This document shows, piece after piece, positions 60,101 to 64,000 of a stretch of 64,000 nucleotides of DNA (its first letter is position 1; every line of letters begins with the position of its first letter). The stretch lies in assembly GCA_036768485.1 (NCBI GenBank), contig JAVLUZ010000148.1, positions 67,001 through 131,000 of the forward strand. The letters are read 5' to 3'. The notes beneath the pieces were generated by a model. It was not told where the DNA came from. It worked only from the letters and a program-made list of their open reading frames with translations, and did not search any database. The position numbers were made by a program, and so were the translations under genes. The DNA comes from Mermis nigrescens. Lineage: Eukaryota > Nematoda > Enoplea > Mermithida > Mermithidae.

Positions 60101-62248
60101 CTTCTTCATGCAAGTTTTACCATTTTTTTAGACCAATGGAAAACATATTCATTCAGATAATGATGAAAATGCCTATAGTGTGGAAATTTTTGAAAATTAA
60201 TATTTTTCTCTAAATCAAAATTAATCGCATTACAATACTGAAAATCTATGTTTCGTTCCGCACTTTAATTTTGTAAGATGTCGTTAGAAGGTGAGAGTAA
60301 ATTTTCACGAAAACCCTTTGCTAACTAAATTTTAGCCTGCTGATAAATTTCGTTATTACGCTATTATGGTTTTTAATTTTTTTAAATTTTAATTTTCATT
60401 TAAACCCATTTTTAATTTGACTGATCGCGATTTTGACATTCAGGTTGCACGTGTCAAGTGGGCCGCATTGGCCCAGCAGGATCGCCAGGTCGCGGTGGCT
60501 CACCAGGGGGCGACGGAATCCCCGGGCAACCGGGGTCTAATGGAAGAGATGCGGATCCCGGATCGTCGATATACCCAATAACATGTACTACATGCCCGCC
60601 GGCTATTGCCGGTCCTCCCGGAATAGGAGGTATCTATCTATTTAATTACAAATAATAGAGAATTCGATTTAGAAGAATTTTATGTCAAATCATTAATTTA
60701 ATTAATTTAATCAAAAAATTAATTAATTAAGTTAAATTCAAAGTTTAATTTGGAGGCATTGATTTTTCTAAATATATGGAGCGTACGTGATTTCATATAT
60801 TTGATATGTATGGCGAAAAAAATTGCGCCTGACAAATTTTAGATCCCTGCAAACGAAATCAGAACACGATGAGGAAATCATAAATTTCTAGGAGTGTTTG
60901 TGTGCAAGTTAAATATTATAGACTAGGTACTTCCCAACTCTTCAATTTCATTTTGTTTTAATGTCTTGATTTTATAGACTATGCCATCGAAAAAATTGCT
61001 TCAATACCCGTTTTCTGATGTTTTATTGCATAATATATTTTAATTTATTTAAATATTACTATTTATCGAAATCTGTCAAAAAATTAATGTTAACATAAAT
61101 ATTGTTTAGATCAATTATTTCGGACTCTCATCGAAGCTATTATAAATCACACTTCAATTTAGTTAATTGACAAATTTTCTAAATAACTCATGTATTTTAA
61201 ATTTTATTCGATTTACCTCCAAATCAATATTTTTACTTCAATATAGATTTCAGTTTTGATAGGACGAGGGTCAAAAATTTTTTTTCAATGATGTAATTGC
61301 GGAATAATGCATTTAAGCAATTAGCAAAGGATACTCGGAGCAAGCAAATTTCGTAAAGTTGAAGATTTTAAGCCAGACAGATTTCTTCTTTTTCGAGCCG
61401 AAATTTGTTCCGAAAATAAAAATTATTTGCTAAATGGAGAATAAACGTTTGCTCACGAGAGTTGCAGAAGCATCCAAATTTATATTCTTGTAAATAGGGA
61501 TCTTTGCAACTCCAAAAGTCGAAATCTTCTATATCGCTAAATACTCAGTACTATGGAATTTGCACTGTGGATGAGGTAAAAGGTTTAGACCTTTTAGTTT
61601 TTTGCATAAGGTAAAGGATTGAATAAAGATAAAGTGGGATAAAATGAAGCTTCAAAATAAACACAGACGGGTGAGTCGGTTAGATATATTTTGTTTCATA
61701 TAGAGTGCAAATTCATTCCGTATTTTTTTAAATAATTTTCCAGTTTTTTACATAGTTTCAGGTTTTTATAGTTTTCCTAATTTTATATATTTTCATGTAA
61801 TATTTATTTTGTATTTTTCATTTTGTTCTTTATTCGTGTTCAAGGTCCCAAGGGTGATCCGGGACCGAAGGGCGATGATGGCCCAACCGGACCGACAACA
61901 GGCGTTTCGATTCCAGGTTTGCCCGGACCGCAGGGCCCTCCCGGTTCCCAGGGTTCCGGCGGCCCTGTGGGGCCACCGGGCGATCCAGGCTATTTAGTGA
62001 ACGGTGGAACGGGGCCTGTCGGTTCCAATGGACCCCCAGGATTGCCGGGTTCGCCGGGACCGATCGGGCCTCCCGGGCCCGACGGAGGACCGGGCGGAAT
62101 GGGGAGTCAAGGACTAACCGGCGATCCGGGCGACGCGGGACCCACTGGACAACGTGGGCCGCCCGGCCCAACAGGACCAAGAGGGTTGCCCGGTCCGGTA
62201 GGCACTTGTAGCTATTGCCCGCCTGCTCGTCTTGCTCCTGGATATTGA
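56986..62248 (+). CDS. Nematode cuticle collagen, gene 2 (paralogue, model incomplete)
   Basis: Supported exons: 56986-57186, 57949-58044 (or longer), probably 58076-58225, 59945-60109, 60444-60629 and 61845-62248. Residues 1-67 form the cuticle-collagen N-terminal domain, with a Cys-containing membrane segment about 26-48 and [10 protein letters not shown]...MEFC. Exon 2 opens KNNDMWKMY, the counterpart of [10 protein letters not shown] in gene 1, and contains basic RIMKRR, a likely furin-type site. After a short Ser/Thr/Gly spacer, [11 protein letters not shown] starts the collagen domain, which has a CTTCPP interruption and ends [13 protein letters not shown]. Role as for gene 1: secreted cuticle structural chain. 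Two problems remain: a frame change near 58045-58075, and a phase mismatch between 58225 (phase 0) and 59945 (needs one carried base). A small exon of 3n+1 bases may be missing, or the gene may carry a defect. Confidence 0.8.
57187..57948 (+). other. Gene 2 intron 1 (762 bp)
   Basis: GTGAGG...TTGATTAG. AT-rich. The frames inside (57602-57868 plus, 57609-57791 minus) have no collagen features and are not called. Confidence 0.75.
57949..58044 (+). CDS. Gene 2 exon 2, first part
   Basis: The acceptor TTGATTAG is followed in phase 0 by [20 protein letters not shown] and on to RIMKRRS. The frame stays open to a TAA at 58135-58137, but the residues after RRS look less protein-like than those of the neighbouring frame. 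A donor TCG|GTTAAA exists at 58045. Confidence 0.65.
58076..58225 (+). CDS. Gene 2, probable continuation in another frame
   Basis: The frame one base later is open from 58061 and reads [20 protein letters not shown] and later [19 protein letters not shown], then ACC|GTGAGC, a good donor. Joining it to 57949-58044 needs a 31-base intron (58045-58075), which is very short. Alternatives are a 64-base intron 58012-58075 that would delete the basic site, or a one-base insertion in the gene or the assembly. Confidence 0.45.
58226..59944 (+). other. Gene 2 intron, possibly hiding a small exon
   Basis: Starts GTGAGCGCC, with a small hairpin (gcgcctttaggcgc), and ends TTTTTCTCAG. 59765-59935 is a family D-type repeat end (CACATGGGCAGCAAGC). 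A strong acceptor (GGCTTTTCAG) at about 59321 is followed by 29 open codons, but no donor there gives the phase needed by 59945. No missing exon was identified. Confidence 0.5.
59945..60109 (+). CDS. Gene 2 spacer exon with GC donor
   Basis: The acceptor TTTTTCTCAG requires one carried base. Encodes [20 protein letters not shown] and on to GVMPTPPSS, then the first T of a Cys codon. The donor is T|GCAAGT, the consensus of the GC-AG class. Splicing to 60444 rebuilds CCTC exactly as in gene 1. Confidence 0.78.
60444..60629 (+). CDS. Gene 2 collagen exon, part 1
   Basis: Acceptor TGACATTCAG, donor GAG|GTATCT. Encodes [18 protein letters not shown] and on through [16 protein letters not shown]. 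The Gly-X-Y register continues across the next junction. Confidence 0.9.
60630..61844 (+). other. Gene 2 last intron (1215 bp)
   Basis: GTATCT...GTTCAAG. Strongly AT-rich with ttaattaattaa words at its start. No coding sequence or transposon ends recognised. Confidence 0.75.
61845..62248 (+). CDS. Gene 2 collagen exon, part 2 and C-terminus
   Basis: Acceptor GTGTTCAAG, TGA at 62246-62248. Encodes [18 protein letters not shown] and further Gly-X-Y to [20 protein letters not shown] short non-repeat break (TTGVSIP) lies near the start. Confidence 0.93.
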
Positions 62249-62321
62249 TTGACCTGTGCGTTTGATGTTTCGTTTGATTACGAAGGTTTTTGCGATGTAG
62301 CTATAATTTTATTTTGATTCA

Positions 62322-62327
62322 ATTAAA
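62322..62327 (+). terminator. Possible polyadenylation signal of gene 2
   Basis: ATTAAA, the commonest variant of AATAAA, starts 74 bases after the stop codon. Confidence 0.4.
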
Positions 62328-62612
62328 CGTAAAATTGGCAAATTTTGGCCAGCTCAGCTATGTAATTTCTGTGTCCTTTTAAAAACTATTAAACTTTTCT
62401 TCGTTAATCGTCGGAGAGCACAAATATTTCGATGAAATGAGTCCAGCATGTTTTTACTTTGTATAAACTTCTACACTAAACATTTTACAGTATATCGAGA
62501 CATACGCATACGTATATTATTGTTAAGCCGCATTGCTGCATGAATTTTTCTAACCAGTTTTGTGCCCCATTCTTGTAGAAAAATTCAAAAGAAACCGCAA
62601 AGAGGTACTACT

Positions 62613-63410
62613 ATAATCTGCTTCACATAACTTCGTGCATAAATGTTAAAAAATTTCATCGACAGTAAGCCATGGGTTACGATACCTATACATCAGATCA
62701 ATGCTATACTACGATTCAAATGCTACAAACTGGCCGAAACCGAATTTCGTTACACTCAATGGTAGTAAGGTTCAGATTTTTAAAGTTAACAACGTGACGG
62801 ATAGTGGAAAAATACGTTTCTGTCCCTTTTTTGCCCGGTTTTCTCTCCGTTTAGAAGTCGGGATGAGTCGAATAAAATAGAAATAAAGTGCTGTCTAAGG
62901 GGTATTTGTCACAGCAAATTGTGTTCATTTACAACAATATTGAGCTTTTTCGGGAGGTGTAAAGTCAAAAATCGTGGGTATTAAATGTGTTTATGTCTTT
63001 TTTTCTGCCAACTTCACCAGTTATGAGCCTGGACATGATCACAAGTCTATAAATGTACCAGGAGTCAAACGTCATACATCAGTTGGGCGCGTTTGTTTAC
63101 ACTCAACAGTGGTATAAAGTGGTTTACATCTAATTTTTATTTGTCTTCAGACCATTGTGAGGAATCAATTTTTTCATAAATATTGATCGCAGTATCAGAG
63201 TAATCTCCGAATTACGAATCCGACTTGAATCTTCTTCACACTATTGTCTGTTTCACACAAATTCGGTCATAAATTTTAAAACTATATCCGACAATAAGCT
63301 GACAGATTGCGATTATAGCATTGATCTGATATAGAATTATCGTAACCCTCATCATACTGTCGATGAAAATACTTAGAATTCATGCACAAAGTTATGTGAA
63401 ACATACTATG
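62613..63410. repeat. Inverted repeat block downstream of gene 2
   Basis: 62613-62735 (cttcacataacttcgtgcat ... tacatcagatcaatgctata) is inverted at 63300-63410 (tatagcattgatctgatata ... catgcacaaagttatgtgaa). The enclosed 62830-63225 is an inverted copy of 34690-35100, sharing for example gttgggcgcgtttgttta and aaatgtaccaggagtcaaac. No coding capacity; an unclassified repeat or transposon. Confidence 0.7.
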
Positions 63411-63424
63411 GGGGTTGTGTATAA

Positions 63425-63850
63425 TTTAAACTAAAAATTAACCTTTATTCTAGAACATTGAAAAAGCTTAATTTATTCAAAATGTTCTATGTAAAGTCAG
63501 AATTACGAATCTGACTCTTAGGTTCTCTATACCAAATAATTGTCTATAGTTTACACTATTTGGCCATAGAGGAGATGTAAGGTTTACACTACAGATTCAT
63601 TTTATTTCTGGAACATTGCAAAAATTAAATTTTTCCTCAAAATATGTTCCATAAGGCCAGGATTACGAATCTGACTGCATGCTCTCTTCACACCCTGTAG
63701 TTGTGTAAGTTTACACTAAAATTTAACTTTAGTTCTGAAGCGATGAAAAAGCTCAATTTTTTCAAAATGTTCCATGTTACGCCAGGGTTACAAAACTGAG
63801 TGTAAGTGTTATTTACATCCAGTAGTTGTGTATAGTATACGCTGAAAACA
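63425..63850. repeat. Diverged tandem repeat, ~130-157 bp units
   Basis: Three units start near 63437, 63594 and 63722 with versions of ttctagaacattgaaaaagc. Each continues through aaaatgttc(t/c)at, a variant of agattacgaatctgact, and tgtgtaagtttacac. Confidence 0.65.
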
Positions 63851-64000
63851 TTTGACCTGTTTTAATAAGATAAAAGGTGACCAAGTTTAAATAAAAATGT
63901 AATGCTGATGCATGTTCAGAACAATATTGCTTTCCACCGTCTTGGACTGCTGTCATTCCTGTGGAATGTTACCGTATGTTTACTTACTTATTTACTCAAA

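Overview
The window looks like nuclear DNA of a nematode. It is AT-rich and repeat-laden, with very few genes. The diagnostic evidence is two same-strand genes whose first exons encode the nematode cuticle-collagen N-terminal domain (short cytoplasmic head, one membrane segment, then a ...PMIYN(Y/H)VQ...MEFC block). Their last exons encode Gly-X-Y collagen ending in C-x-x-C-P-P...APGY. Introns of 0.3-1.9 kb, tiny exons and about 40 kb without a convincing gene are unlike compact Caenorhabditis genomes. A larger-genome lineage, for example a clade I/Dorylaimia worm such as a mermithid, would fit, but that placement is inference.

Layout: bases 1-111 are probably the 3' end of an unidentified gene. 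From about 0.1 to 44 kb I find no convincing gene, only repeats and sequence I cannot assign. The repeats include a foldback element with minisatellite arms (0.7-1.6 kb), three AAT microsatellite blocks (two here, a third at 56.2 kb) and many copies of short palindromic or CATACATG-ended elements. They also include a hAT-like non-autonomous element with an almost perfect 8-bp target duplication (21.2-23.2 kb), MITEs sharing CAGGGTGG termini (20.3, 28.0 and 42.9 kb), several long inverted repeats (30.4, 33.0 and 33.7 kb) and a dead Tc1-like transposon (37.1-38.1 kb).

Collagen locus: gene 1 (44187-53411, plus strand, 8 exons, 586 aa predicted) has unbroken phase at all seven introns. Between its furin-like site RHRR and its collagen domain lies a spacer of about 290 residues rich in Pro, Gly, Thr and Ser, partly built from an exact 57-bp (19-aa) tandem repeat. 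Gene 2 (56986-62248, plus strand) is a paralogue with the same head, the same C-C-T-C entry to the collagen domain and the same C-terminus, but a shorter and different spacer. It uses a GC-AG intron at 60110-60443. Its second exon region has an unresolved frame problem, and one small exon may be missing from my model. Both proteins would be secreted procollagens trimmed by a furin-like protease and assembled into cuticle.

The end of the window (62.6-63.9 kb) is another inverted/tandem repeat block, part of which is an inverted copy of sequence at 34.7-35.1 kb, so the collagen pair sits between inverted repeats about 28 kb apart. I found no rRNA genes, convincing tRNA genes or CRISPR arrays.
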